64,000 nucleotides of DNA, from positions 1,302,001-1,366,000 of the forward strand of contig JAGKQI010000046.1 of the NCBI GenBank assembly GCA_018806915.1. The letters are read 5' to 3'. The first letter of the stretch is position 1. Each line of letters opens with the position of its first letter. This stretch comes from Phytophthora colocasiae. Its lineage: Eukaryota > Oomycota > Peronosporomycetes > Peronosporales > Peronosporaceae. The notes beneath the pieces are model-generated. The model was not told the origin of the DNA, searched no databases, and saw only the letters and a program-made list of their open reading frames with translations. Below are positions 10,111-22,243 of the stretch, piece by piece. The position numbers and the translations under genes were made by a program.

Positions 10111-11571
10111 ATGAGCCAACAGAAGAAGCGTGCGGCCGCTGAGTTCTCGGGCGACATCAAGCGCCACACGGCTCAGCAGCGTGATGGTGAGGAGGACCTG
10201 GTGTTCGAGGACCCGTTCGGAGACGACATGGAGGACGAAGAAATGGTCGAGAGTGACGGTGATGAGGAGATTGTGGACAGTGAAGCTACTGCTGATAAGG
10301 ATGTGGACATGGACGTGGATGAGCAGGCTGACAAGCAAGTGAAGAAGGTGTTCATGCCTGGTGTGGACAAGCTGCAAGATGATGAAGTGCTGGACTACGA
10401 CAGCAGCGCCTACGACATGTACTACGCTATGACGGCTGAGTGGCCGTCGCTCAGTATTGACGCTGTGCGCGACAACCTTGGTGCTGTCCGTACCCGCTTC
10501 CCTATGACTGTTTTCATGGTGGCAGGAACACAGGCAACGAACCCTGATGACAACCAGATCACGGTCATGAAGATGTCGGAATTGCACAAGACCAAGCACA
10601 GCGACGGCTCTGACTCGGAAGATGACGACTCGGATGACGAAGACGAGACGGAAGGTGACCCGGTATTGGAGTCGCGCTCTATTGCCCACCCTGGTGGCGT
10701 CAACCGCATTCGTTGCATGCCGCAGTCCTCCAACATTGTGGCTACCTGGTCAGACCGCAAGAGGGTTCATCTTTGGGACATTGCGAAGCAGCTTGAGTCG
10801 CTGGATGGTAAGAGCGGTGCTCCGCTCCCGGCCAAGCAGGCACCCGTGTACACGTTCTCTGGACACGCTGATGAAGGATTCGCTATGGACTGGTCTCCGG
10901 TGACGGCTGGTCGTCTGGTTACGGGTGATTGCAGCAAGTTCATCTACGTATGGGCCAATTCGGAGGGAGCCTGGAGCGTGGACAAGGTGCCATTCACTGG
11001 CCACAAGAGCTCTGTTGAGGACCTGCAGTGGAGCCCCACAGAGGCATCCGTTTTTGCTTCGTGCTCGTCAGACCGTACCGTACGCATTTGGGATACCCGA
11101 CGGAAGGCTGGCAGTATGCTGGATGTTGCTGCGCACGATGACGACGTGAACGTGATTTCGTGGAACCGCAACGTCGCCTACCTGTTGGCATCTGGCTCGG
11201 ACGATGGCTCGTTCAAAATCTGGGATTTGCGCAAATTTCAGGCCAATAACCCGGTCGCGCACTTCCGGTACCACACAGCTCCAGTCACGTCGATCGAGTG
11301 GCACCCGACCGATGAGTCGGTTCTGGCTGTGTCAGGTGCTGACAACCAGATCTCCGTTTGGGATATGTCCGTCGAAGAGGATGCCGAAGCTGCTGTGCCC
11401 GTCCAGGGAGAGAATGGCGAGTCAAAGCTGGACCTGCCACCGCAACTGCTGTTCATCCACCAGGGCCAGAACGACATCAAGGAGCTCCACTTTCATCCGC
11501 AGTGCCCTGGTGTGCTCATGAGCACGGCTGGAGATGGATTCAACGTCTTCAAGCCTGCTAATATTTCGTAA
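10111..11571 (+). CDS. GRWD1: Glutamate-rich WD-repeat protein (Rrb1/GRWD1)
   Basis: 486 aa from the ATG at 10111 (MSQQKKRAAAEFSGD); an earlier in-frame TTG was not used. The N-terminus has a nuclear-type basic patch and long Asp/Glu-rich acidic stretches. It is followed by the family block YDMYYAMTAEWPSLSIDAV and a second acidic loop (residues about 170-190). Four or more WD repeats follow from about residue 200, with blade-ending motifs such as FIYVWANSEG, VRIWDTRR, FKIWDLRK and ISVWDMS. Yeast Rrb1 and animal GRWD1 chaperone ribosomal protein L3 into pre-60S particles, so a nucleolar role in ribosome biogenesis is expected. Codon use is strongly biased as in a well-expressed gene. No introns. 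Confidence 0.95.
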   Translation: MSQQKKRAAAEFSGDIKRHTAQQRDGEEDLVFEDPFGDDMEDEEMVESDGDEEIVDSEATADKDVDMDVDEQADKQVKKVFMPGVDKLQDDEVLDYDSSAYDMYYAMTAEWPSLSIDAVRDNLGAVRTRFPMTVFMVAGTQATNPDDNQITVMKMSELHKTKHSDGSDSEDDDSDDEDETEGDPVLESRSIAHPGGVNRIRCMPQSSNIVATWSDRKRVHLWDIAKQLESLDGKSGAPLPAKQAPVYTFSGHADEGFAMDWSPVTAGRLVTGDCSKFIYVWANSEGAWSVDKVPFTGHKSSVEDLQWSPTEASVFASCSSDRTVRIWDTRRKAGSMLDVAAHDDDVNVISWNRNVAYLLASGSDDGSFKIWDLRKFQANNPVAHFRYHTAPVTSIEWHPTDESVLAVSGADNQISVWDMSVEEDAEAAVPVQGENGESKLDLPPQLLFIHQGQNDIKELHFHPQCPGVLMSTAGDGFNVFKPANIS

Positions 11572-11742
11572 ATATGACCTGCACCATCGTTTGTGTCAAG
11601 CTCAATAGACTTTTTTCATACCTGCATGTAGCATGTAACGATAGGCTACAACTTCAACATGATCATTGCAGCAACATAATAAAATAACCCACGATTGCGC
11701 AACTTATCGTTTCCGCAACTTAATACTGGAAAGGTCCGACCT

Positions 11743-11756
11743 TCATTCTTTAATTC
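11743..11756 (+). promoter_or_regulatory. Initiator-like start region
   Basis: TCATTCTTTAATTC, 40 bases before the ATG at 11796, resembles the oomycete initiator core (TCATTYYNNNWTTY). No TATA box is apparent. Confidence 0.45.
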
Positions 11757-11795
11757 GACCAGCGACTATTACTACGCTGACTTCCTCTGCTCTGC

Positions 11796-12581
11796 ATGGC
11801 TCTCAGCGTCTTCTTCAGTTTCAACCTCTCCCTGCTACTCTTTAATGTCGTACAGGGTGCGTCGCTGTCCATGTACAACTACGACTATGGCCATGGAGAC
11901 CACATGCGACAGCAGACCAACATGGGATTGGACTTCTACGCGCCTGCAGACCGCGGTTGTGCCATGTGCCGCAACGGGGAGAACTGTACTCTAGCAGTAC
12001 ACAACCAATCGGAAGGCGTCTTCTGTGGCGATGTACTGAGCACGTTCCAGCCGTGCTGCTGCTCGTTCCGTAACGAGTGTATGACCACCATCTTCTCAGA
12101 CTCTTGTGAATGCTTCGATGGTGCTAGGGAGGAGGAGATCATGACGACTAGGTTCTACCTATTTGTAGGACTCTCACTCATTGCCTGGGGGCTATTAGCC
12201 TATGACAAGATGTGTGCGGGGCCGTACAAGGTCATGAACAGCAACCATCAGCTATTGGCCAGCTCGCCATCGGCTGCAAGGGCGAGAGGAGAAGATAGTG
12301 TCGTGGATACCGTGGACAGTGACTCGGACGACGGCAGGGAAAATGGCACTGCTAATACTACTTCAGTTACTACTACGGCTGTTGCAGCTACAGTAGCAGT
12401 TGACATTGATGAAGACACTGGAGTTGACGATGACACAACTCCTTTGAGACCGACATCATCATCTCCAGGTGAGGTGGAAGCTGATAGAGCTGACATTGAA
12501 GTGTCTGTTGCATCTATAGCTGAAGACCACTCCGCAAGCGACGAGTATGAAGACAGCAAAACATCGATCCAAAGTGTCTAA
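11796..12581 (+). CDS. Ten-cysteine single-pass membrane protein, paralogue 1
   Basis: 261 aa. A signal peptide (MALSVFFSFNLSLLLFNVVQG) precedes an ectodomain at about residues 48-110 with the pattern C-x2-C-x5-C-x12-C, then PCCC-x5-C, then C-x-C (CAMCRNGENC, GVFCGD, PCCCSFRNEC, SCEC). One membrane helix follows (FYLFVGLSLIAWGLLAYDKM), and then a roughly 120-residue acidic, Ser/Thr/Asp-rich tail. The same cysteine frame occurs in the genes at 12684, 61186 and 62296. I do not recognise a named family. The topology (signal peptide, small disulphide-rich ectodomain, one helix, disordered tail) suggests a surface receptor-like or secreted-pathway protein, but the function is unknown. It faces paralogue 2 tail to tail, 102 bases apart. 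Confidence 0.85.
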   Translation: MALSVFFSFNLSLLLFNVVQGASLSMYNYDYGHGDHMRQQTNMGLDFYAPADRGCAMCRNGENCTLAVHNQSEGVFCGDVLSTFQPCCCSFRNECMTTIFSDSCECFDGAREEEIMTTRFYLFVGLSLIAWGLLAYDKMCAGPYKVMNSNHQLLASSPSAARARGEDSVVDTVDSDSDDGRENGTANTTSVTTTAVAATVAVDIDEDTGVDDDTTPLRPTSSSPGEVEADRADIEVSVASIAEDHSASDEYEDSKTSIQSV

Positions 12582-12683
12582 TCTCCCCCACAGTTGCGGA
12601 GACGCTGAAAGAAGCGTACATTTATGTGTAATTGTGAAGGTAGGTTGATATTATGATACACATGAACACTTAACAACAAACAC

Positions 12684-13553
12684 TTACTCTAACGGAATTT
12701 CTTCCAGCTCAGTTTGAGACGTTTGTGAACTAGCGCTCACTTCTTGGACAGCATCGACAGGAATAGTGACTACAGTGACCTCATCTGGAACAGCTTCATT
12801 CTCCTTTACGGTTTCTTCAGTAGAGGTTTCAAGCTCATCATCTGAATCGATAGCAAAGGTGAACACAGGTCTTGACGTCGGTGCCGGGGATTCTAAGACT
12901 AGCAGTGGCAGGTTATCGTCAGTTTCCGTGTCTGTTTTCGAGTCGCGCCTCCTCTTGCCAAATCGTTGACGGAATCGCAGTATCTTCATATCCACAGCCT
13001 CACCATACGTGACCATTTGATTCCGTCGGAAGTCGCTGAAGCACTCCACCCACTGATCAACGTACACAGCGAATACAAACAGCGCCAGATACGCAGACAA
13101 ATGGATGAGAATCTCGGTTGAAACGGACATTTGATTGTCCATGGGATCATCAGCTTCCACCGTAAAGCTCTCGCGCTCTAACGTCTCTGTTTCGTTCACT
13201 TCTTCCGTGATGGAGAGTCTCTCGTGGCGGATGGCGAATACTCCGCACTCGCACGTACTCGACTTGCTGGTTACTCGACACGACGTGTAATACGGACAGC
13301 AGCAAGGTTGCACACCGTCCGCAGCGTGTAAATCCCCACAAAACACTCCCGATGACGTCTCGTTCATGGCCACCGAGCAATTTCCGCTGTCTCGACACAT
13401 GGAGCATCCACTCGCGACACTGCCGAAGCTTGGAGCTTCTACACTTAACAGATTAATTGGCACTGTTGGCCCTTGGGATGCGATGGCATTGGGAGATACA
13501 TAAGCTGTGCAAATAAGCAGCAGCGCTGAAGAGCGCTGCAGCCTCAACGCCAT
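12684..13553 (-). CDS. Ten-cysteine single-pass membrane protein, paralogue 2
   Basis: 289 aa, ATG at 13553. It has a signal peptide (ALRLQRSSALLLICTAYVSP) and then the ten-cysteine ectodomain at about residues 49-104 (CSMCRDSGNC, SGVFCGD, PCCCPYYTSC, TCEC). An acidic linker leads to one membrane helix (ILIHLSAYLALFVFAVYV). The cytoplasmic tail has a basic juxtamembrane cluster (RFGKRRRDSK) and a long acidic Ser/Thr/Glu end. Cysteine spacing matches paralogue 1 almost exactly (C-x2-C-x5-C-x12-C), while the tails are unrelated in sequence. The inverted, convergent placement next to paralogue 1 points to a local inverted duplication. Function unknown. Confidence 0.85.
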   Translation of the reverse strand: MALRLQRSSALLLICTAYVSPNAIASQGPTVPINLLSVEAPSFGSVASGCSMCRDSGNCSVAMNETSSGVFCGDLHAADGVQPCCCPYYTSCRVTSKSSTCECGVFAIRHERLSITEEVNETETLERESFTVEADDPMDNQMSVSTEILIHLSAYLALFVFAVYVDQWVECFSDFRRNQMVTYGEAVDMKILRFRQRFGKRRRDSKTDTETDDNLPLLVLESPAPTSRPVFTFAIDSDDELETSTEETVKENEAVPDEVTVVTIPVDAVQEVSASSQTSQTELEEIPLE

Positions 13554-14006
13554 GAAAAATCTGGATGCAAATTGTAGAATGCAATAGTGGACACAATCAC
13601 CGGGAGCTCTTTAGGATGAGGTCAATTTCGTACAAAGGTTTCCCAGTCCACTATACCAGCGCGATTTTACCCAATTGCGTGTCTATATAGCTACTCGATC
13701 AACCAATCACAACGCACTAGTCGGAAAGAAGTCGGTTCGATGTCTGGTGTTGATTTGGCTCGGTATTTGGGCTTCGACACCTTCGTGTTCTTAGACCAAC
13801 CTTAGCTTTAGAGGCCCACGTGAAGGGCAGAGCTCGTAGTCTTTCTCCTATCAGGCTACTACTTTCTGCCAGATTAAACTATCCGAGTTTCGCCTAACTT
13901 TCGAAGTAAAAAAGCTGCTCTACCTTGAAATAGCAACTTTGCCCGCACTTATTCATTCAATTTCCGAAAATTAGTTGCTACTTGAGTGTCTAGAGCGCAT
14001 TTCGAA
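13554..14006. other. Intergenic region upstream of two divergent genes
   Basis: It holds the upstream regions of the cysteine-rich gene (minus) and of the transporter (plus). Apart from the initiator-like site at 13953-13965 I see no gene or repeat. Confidence 0.5.
13953..13965 (+). promoter_or_regulatory. Initiator-like start region
   Basis: TCATTCAATTTCC, 41 bases before the ATG at 14007, closely fits the oomycete initiator plus its flanking T-rich promoter block. No TATA box. Confidence 0.55.
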
Positions 14007-15251
14007 ATGGCGTCCACCGGTCGACAGGCGACGCTGTTGCTGCTCCTGACGCTCCAAGTAGGCGTACAACCTCTGCTTATGGGGTGGTATGCCACTGAGG
14101 CTCGTGATGTGCGTCTACGTGTTGGCGTCGTGGAGCTCCTGAAGCTTCTACTGGCTCTAGTGCCTCTGAGTTTGACACGCGGAGAATCAGGTCTACTGAA
14201 TCAGCTCAAGACGTGGAGGCTACGCGTCGCCTTGGCTACTACAGTGCTTCCTGCGTTGATCTACGTGCTGCAGAACCTACTGAACCACGCGGCTGTGGTG
14301 GCGCTGGACGGCGTGACGTTTAACGTGCTGAATCAGACCAAGATCATCTGGACGGCGCTGCTCGTGTACCTGCTTCTGGGCACGCGCCAGTCACCTCTTC
14401 AGCTTGTAGCGCTGGCATTACTGTGTGTAGCTGCAGTGCTCATGACCACGTCGTCAATGGAGGGAGAAGACACCAAGAAAGACCCAGAGACAACCGATGC
14501 AGTGGCTTTTACAGGTGTGTATCAGGCGCTACTGGCCGCTGTGCTCTCGGCTTTGGCTGGCAGTATTATTCAGAGAGCGTTGCAGAGACAGAAGCGGAAC
14601 CAGTACATGGTTACTGTCGAGCTCAGTGTATTGGGAGAGATGACGCTGTTGACACTGGCTTTCGTACAAGACGGACTCCTGTCTATTACGACGAGTACTG
14701 GGGACGGAGATTCGCAGGACAGTATGTGGGAAGGTTGGAGCGTTATGACATTGGCAGCTTTGATGTGTCAAGCACTGGGTGGAGTTCTGGTGGGCTTTGT
14801 GATCCGAGACTGTGGAAACGTGGAGAAGAGCTTTGCGGTTGTTGGTGGAATGGGACTTACAGCTCTGCTTGAGACGCATTTCAATGGCAAACCTTTTGGG
14901 CATAACGCACTGGTGGCGATGGCTCTTGTGGCGATCAGTACGGCACTGTACACACTCAATCCACCTGCAGTAGTAGCTTCTGACGAGAAACCACAGCCGT
15001 CCCTCGTACCGACAGACGATGGTATCGCTCCTGCGCCAGTTCTTTCGAACGGGAAGTATTCGAAGAAGAAGATGAGTGCAGATATTAACGAATTGGAGCC
15101 GTTCTTAGCCCCTCCGACTGTTGTCACGGTCAGTAGCAATAGAGTTCACACGAGCAGCTCTGCTCAACAGGAGTTGCGACGCCCAGTACGGCAATTGCAA
15201 CCTCTTCGCGAGGTCCCTATTGCTCGACATGAACTGGAAGCAATTGTGTAG
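14007..15251 (+). CDS. UDP-sugar transporter, SLC35A type
   Basis: 414 aa, ATG at 14007 (an in-frame GTG 21 bases upstream is ignored). About ten hydrophobic helices occupy residues 5-320, with family landmarks VVELLKLLLALVPL, LPALIYVLQNLL, LDGVTFNVLNQTKI (the conserved NQxK segment), SALAGSIIQRALQRQKRN and VIRDCGNVEKSFAV. These are typical of Golgi/ER nucleotide-sugar antiporters of the SLC35A (CMP-sialic acid/UDP-galactose/UDP-GlcNAc) family, which exchange nucleotide sugars for nucleoside monophosphates. The substrate cannot be told from sequence. The C-terminal 95 residues form a long hydrophilic cytosolic tail that is longer than usual. Confidence 0.9.
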   Translation: MASTGRQATLLLLLTLQVGVQPLLMGWYATEARDVRLRVGVVELLKLLLALVPLSLTRGESGLLNQLKTWRLRVALATTVLPALIYVLQNLLNHAAVVALDGVTFNVLNQTKIIWTALLVYLLLGTRQSPLQLVALALLCVAAVLMTTSSMEGEDTKKDPETTDAVAFTGVYQALLAAVLSALAGSIIQRALQRQKRNQYMVTVELSVLGEMTLLTLAFVQDGLLSITTSTGDGDSQDSMWEGWSVMTLAALMCQALGGVLVGFVIRDCGNVEKSFAVVGGMGLTALLETHFNGKPFGHNALVAMALVAISTALYTLNPPAVVASDEKPQPSLVPTDDGIAPAPVLSNGKYSKKKMSADINELEPFLAPPTVVTVSSNRVHTSSSAQQELRRPVRQLQPLREVPIARHELEAIV

Positions 15252-15309
15252 ATAACTAAAATTCCTGGTGTATCAACAAACTTTGTATTTCTCAAAACTG
15301 ATCAGCTTC

Positions 15310-17692
<2,383 letters not shown>

Positions 17693-17861
17693 TGGCCTGG
17701 ATACACGCGAGAGGTGGGGAATGCAGCGACAGTCAGATGCGAGCAATGGCAATTGATACGCGCCGTATTGACTCCAAATAGAAGACTTTTCGTGTAATAC
17801 ACACCAATATTGCTCAATTAAGTGCGAAGATACCTTTTTGAGCAGAGTGAATGTCAACCTT

Positions 17862-19525
17862 ATGGACCGCACGAGGTTCCGCGCGCTACCGCTTCCCCCG
17901 GCCTCTGCGGACGATGAAGCCTCTAAGAAGCTGTTAAACGTAGTGGGATCCTTTAAGGAACACTTTGAACGACGTCCAGCGGGTGTTGCTCGCTCTCCTG
18001 GTCGTGTGAACCTCATCGGAGAGCATGTGGACTACGAAGGCTATGCTGTATTGCCAATGGCCATTGAACAGATTGTTTATGTAGCATTTAATGTGGTAAA
18101 AGGCAACAGTGATGATGAAGGATTGAAGGCTTTACAAGTAGTCAATGCTCAGCCTCAATACAAAGCTGTGACGGTGTCATTTGACCAAAATGAAGAGGAA
18201 ATGATGAAGGAACTGGAGGAGCAGGCAAAATGGGTCAAGTACGTGCTATGCGGGGTGTTAGGGATACGGGATGACTATCCTGAATTGTTCAAGGGTGAAA
18301 CGAAGATGCTACAGCTGCTGGTGGATGGAAATATCCCGGCAGGTTGTGGACTGTCCAGCTCCAGTGCGTTAGTTGTGGCTACTGCTTTAGCGGTGAGCAG
18401 TGCACTGCAGCGATCAGAACAGGAATTATTGACTCGAGAAGAGCTGGCGGACCTTTGTCGCAGAGCCGAACATCGAGTGGGGACGATGGGAGGAGGGATG
18501 GATCAAGCGGTGGCGTGTCTGGCACAACGTGGAGTAGCTCTGCATGTGGACTTTTCAAGTGTTCCAGCCAAAAGTAACGCAGTAAATGTACCGGACGCTA
18601 CCGTTGGAGTGACTTTTGTCGTTGCGAATAGTATGGTGGTGGCGGAGAAAGCTGTAGATGCAGCAACGCGATACAACAAACGCGTCGTGGAATGCGCTAT
18701 CGCTGCGAAAATGATGGCAAAGAATGCGGAAATCAACAACTGGAGAAAGGTACGTTCAGTTCGCGTGGACGGGAGATTAGCCCAGGGTTAACGACTTTGG
18801 TCGCTGTTGATGTAGATCACTCGCCTCGTGGAAGTTGAGAAGGCATTTCAAGAGCGTTCACAAGAAGCTGATTGCTTTAGCGAGCTGTACAATCTTGCAA
18901 TACGTTCCTGTCCATTGAAGGAGTATTCGGTCGCTGAAATCGAAGCACAGCTAGGCGAATCGATTATCGACCTTTTCGCTGGTTCGTCTCTGGAAACTGG
19001 CATAAAGGTTGGAGCATAGATTGCAGTTTACCTGTGAATGACTCTGCTGATGCTTTGTGTCTTCAGCTAGTACTTGCTTCAGCAACATCGTTTAAGTTGC
19101 AGCAAAGAGTTCTTCACGTGTGGGGCGAGGCTGAGCGTGTTAAACAATTTCGAAGAATTTGTACTTCAGTGGCGACACTTACACCGGACGATGCATCACT
19201 GCGAGAGGAGTTGGTCAATCTCGGTGTCCTCATGAATGGGAGCCACGTTAGTTGCCAAAGATTTTATGAGTGCAGTTGTCCGGAACTAGATGACTTGGTC
19301 AGTGCTGCTTTGTCTGCTGGTGCATTGGGTGCACGCCTTACTGGTGCTGGGTGGGGAGGCTGTATTGTGGCTCTTGTCCGAAAGTCCGAAGTAAAAAGCT
19401 TCATGGATTCAGTCCTGTTGAATTACTACACCAAGCGCGGGATATCAACAACCGAAGCGGCAGGAGCGATGTTTGAATCAGCTCCAGCTTCCGGAGCAGA
19501 CATTTTCATGGTCGAGTCGAAGTAA
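17862..19525 (+). CDS. GALK2: Galactokinase / N-acetylgalactosamine kinase (GALK2 type)
   Basis: Three exons: 17862-18749, 18816-19007 and 19067-19525, all phase 0, 512 aa. GHMP-kinase motifs are present: the substrate signature GRVNLIGEHVDYEGY, the ATP-binding loop PAGCGLSSSSALV, MGGGMDQAVA, and the C-terminal motif GARLTGAGWGGC. The stretch after motif 1 (VLPMAIEQ) favours GALK2, which phosphorylates GalNAc or galactose at C1, over bacterial GalK. The enzyme is cytosolic and feeds galactose salvage. The second donor (AAG|GTTGGA) is weaker than the others but is required to avoid an in-frame TAG. It converges with the next gene, with stop codons 16 bases apart. Confidence 0.92.
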
Positions 19526-19541
19526 ATTGTCCTCCCGGTTT

Positions 19542-21749
19542 TCAAGGTGTTAACAGTGAACGAAGTTTCTCCAAATACACATCTTTTGCCTGCAGCTCGA
19601 CGTCGATGAGTGCTAGCTCGGCCTTTCGCTGTGCTTTCTCTGCTTTTGTCATCGAAAATTGGAGAATTGTGAAGTCGCGCTTCATGTCACCCAATGCCTT
19701 CCGTCGTTCATTGATTTCGAACTCATACTGCTCAATCTCCTTTTTCATCTGCAGTAATCGTACATGTACTTCAGCAATTAGCATAATGATACGTCTCCAA
19801 CCGTTCAGCAAACTCGTACCTCCACATTTGCAGTGTAGCGATCGATGTCCAAAATGACGCGGAAATACGTGTCGCTCCTCTGTAAAGGGGTAGCAATGCT
19901 TAGAATTACGATCGTCTTACTCGCATTGAGGATACGTACATGAACCCTCTCAAAGGCCTTTTTGACAATGGGTCGAATCTGGATCCAGCAAGGAGACACC
20001 AAAGCAGCATTTTTGCATGGAATCACTCCAATTTCCACAGCATCCTGCATGCACATCGCGTTGGAAAAGGCAACTTTGATAACGCAACGTTAGCCCACGC
20101 ACCTTTGGTCGCAGAAACAGCACTTGCTGGTCGATCAACTCTAAGAACTTTAGCTCGCCTTCGACTCGATAGTTAAACGGCAGCAACGCTTCCACTGGAT
20201 TTACACAGTTCATTGGTACTTTCTTCTTCTCATCCAGAAGCTTCTGGGGTGAACCAAGTAGAGAACTACCTCCAGTTACTGGAGTAACATCCACCAAAGT
20301 CTCTAAACATTTCCACGTTTCCAACGCGCTGAAAGCTTTTGACGTATTCGTAACGCCAGGTACATCATCGGATCCTCTTGGTATCGAAGATTCATAAGGA
20401 GAAGTTCCATGAGATAACTGCAGGCTTCCATCCAGGTGCAATGCCTTCAACAATTCTATTTCAGTTTCTTGAACGAAGGCATCACATGCTTCCTTGATGA
20501 TTGCAAGTCGAACTTCGTCACTCTCCCCTTCCTTTAAATTGGTGTTCTTCAATCGGCGGCAAATCTCATCAATGTCGCTCCACCAATTCCCAGTTGTCTT
20601 CAAGATGCATTCAATCTCTGCGGTGCGGTTGATATCATTCTTTTGTACATCTTCACCACTGTTGTCATTAGCGGGTTCTTCACGCAACTCCTTTGAATCA
20701 GAAAAAAGGTTTAAATTGTAGCGTTCCTGCAGAAACAAATGTCAGTTCAGTCAGTGTCAACGTCAACAGAGCAATTCGATCACTCCATCGTACCGTTAAA
20801 GTACGTAGTTTTTCTTCTCCTGAAGAACAGTCCACAAGCGTATTCGCAGGACGGAGCAATATAGCAATAAAACCTTGAGTGTCGTCTGAGTTCTCAGCAC
20901 TCAGACCTGCTTGATGGCGCGCCTGAATCCACTGCACCTTGGATGGAGTTACAGTCGATGTAGTCAGCAAAACCACGTACGCTAGGCCCTCAGTCGACGC
21001 TTGGTGCGTCCAGCGGAGCCACCTTTCTGCGTCCTGATCGTTAAGCGTGTCAAAGTCCCGCAGCAAGAACACAGGAAGTGCGTTACCCTGGCCAAGTGTC
21101 GAACTCGTCGAGGCATCTTCTCCAATCTCGTCACCTGATGCCTCATTTTGCTGCTCACTATACCGTAGGTCGCGTAGGGCATCCAGCAATGCGTCCATCA
21201 TTGTATCCTCCGAATTGGTTTTCATTCCAACACGTGGATCGAAATCCTGTGGTACATTGCCGTGAAGTGCAGTCTTCAGCGACGAATAATATACAGCAAT
21301 ATTATGCACTGCAAGCTGTAATGCCAGCGTTGGTGAAGTAAATCTCTCCAGTGTGTCATGTGTGGATTCATCGTATGTGCCCAGGACTTTGGCACCTTCC
21401 AGTAATCTGCACAAGTTGCAGAATATCTCGTCAATTGCATAATTTCAAAGCTTAAAAATCAGGGAAACACCTACTTGTTTGTGACAATTGCTGGGTTGTC
21501 ACCGGCAGATATTGACAGCAAATACGGGAACTTTGGCGGTGCACTACCCAGCCAGGCGGAAGACCCTGCCCCATCATCGAAACTACTTTGGGTTGGTTCG
21601 GAGATGCTACGCCATTTCTGCAGCTGTTGTTTCGCGTACAGGACCTTGTTGCTATTATCATATTGTTGCGCTGCTTCGCCTACTGCTACAGCCACGAGAG
21701 GCGTCAGCGTCGCCACTGCAACGCTGATGGATCGAGCATTGCGCAGCAT
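19542..21749 (-). CDS. Probable mitochondrial protein, possible Yme2/RNA12-like fold
   Basis: Six exons: 21749-21475, 21406-20794, 20726-20103, 20044-19940, 19879-19820 and 19748-19542; every junction is in frame, 627 aa. The N-terminus is basic with small hydrophobics (MLRNARSISVAVATLTPLVA) and may be a mitochondrial presequence or anchor. The middle has an hhhhD strand (LPVFLLRDFD) followed by a WLRWTHQ helix and a sensor-like strand (LAYVVLLTTS). A later helical region (WSDIDEICRRLKN, AIIKEACDAFVQETEIELL) resembles the end of the RNA12/Yme2 NTPase domain. I see no intact Walker A loop. The C-terminal 90 residues form a coiled coil. The exon structure is firm; the family is tentative. Confidence 0.7.
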
Positions 21750-22243
21750 TTTTGGCAATTAATTGCCTATTATATGATGGAGGTTTTGATACCCGAAGTG
21801 TTTTAAGTGTTATCAAAGGGTATAGAATATTGAAGGATTGTTGATTGGATGGACCGCACCGCTTTGACTTTTTTACCACGAAAATTGAGCAGTTCAGATT
21901 CCAATTTGCCTTCAGTAGTGATACACGTACAGTAGTTTAGTAAAATGTGGGTTTTCCTCTTTCTGGAGTAGCGTGTGATGTCTTTCATCCTGGGTGGACT
22001 TCGGTCTGCTCAGAGTGAATTCCTCGTTTCTGACGAATCCGCTGAACAAGCGGCCTCAATGAGACCAACCTAAGACTAAAACGACTGATGCTCTCCATCA
22101 AATTGCGTAGTACATGTTTTAGTAGTAGTAGAACATAATATACTCCTTGCTATTTCAGCGATACTTTGTAGTACAACAGTAAGGTTTCCGGTTTAGAAGT
22201 GTCTTCGTGGCTAATAAATACAAAACGGCTTCAGCTCGAGTTT
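21750..22243. other. Intergenic region, nothing recognised
   Basis: It lies between the start of the preceding minus-strand gene and the 3' end of the kinase gene. It is AT-rich with no coherent open frame or repeat. Confidence 0.5.

Noticed and set aside
10084..10689. 201-codon minus-strand open frame
   Set aside because: Antisense to the acidic repeats of GRWD1; its His/Val/Leu-rich composition is the shadow of GAY/GAR codons on the other strand.
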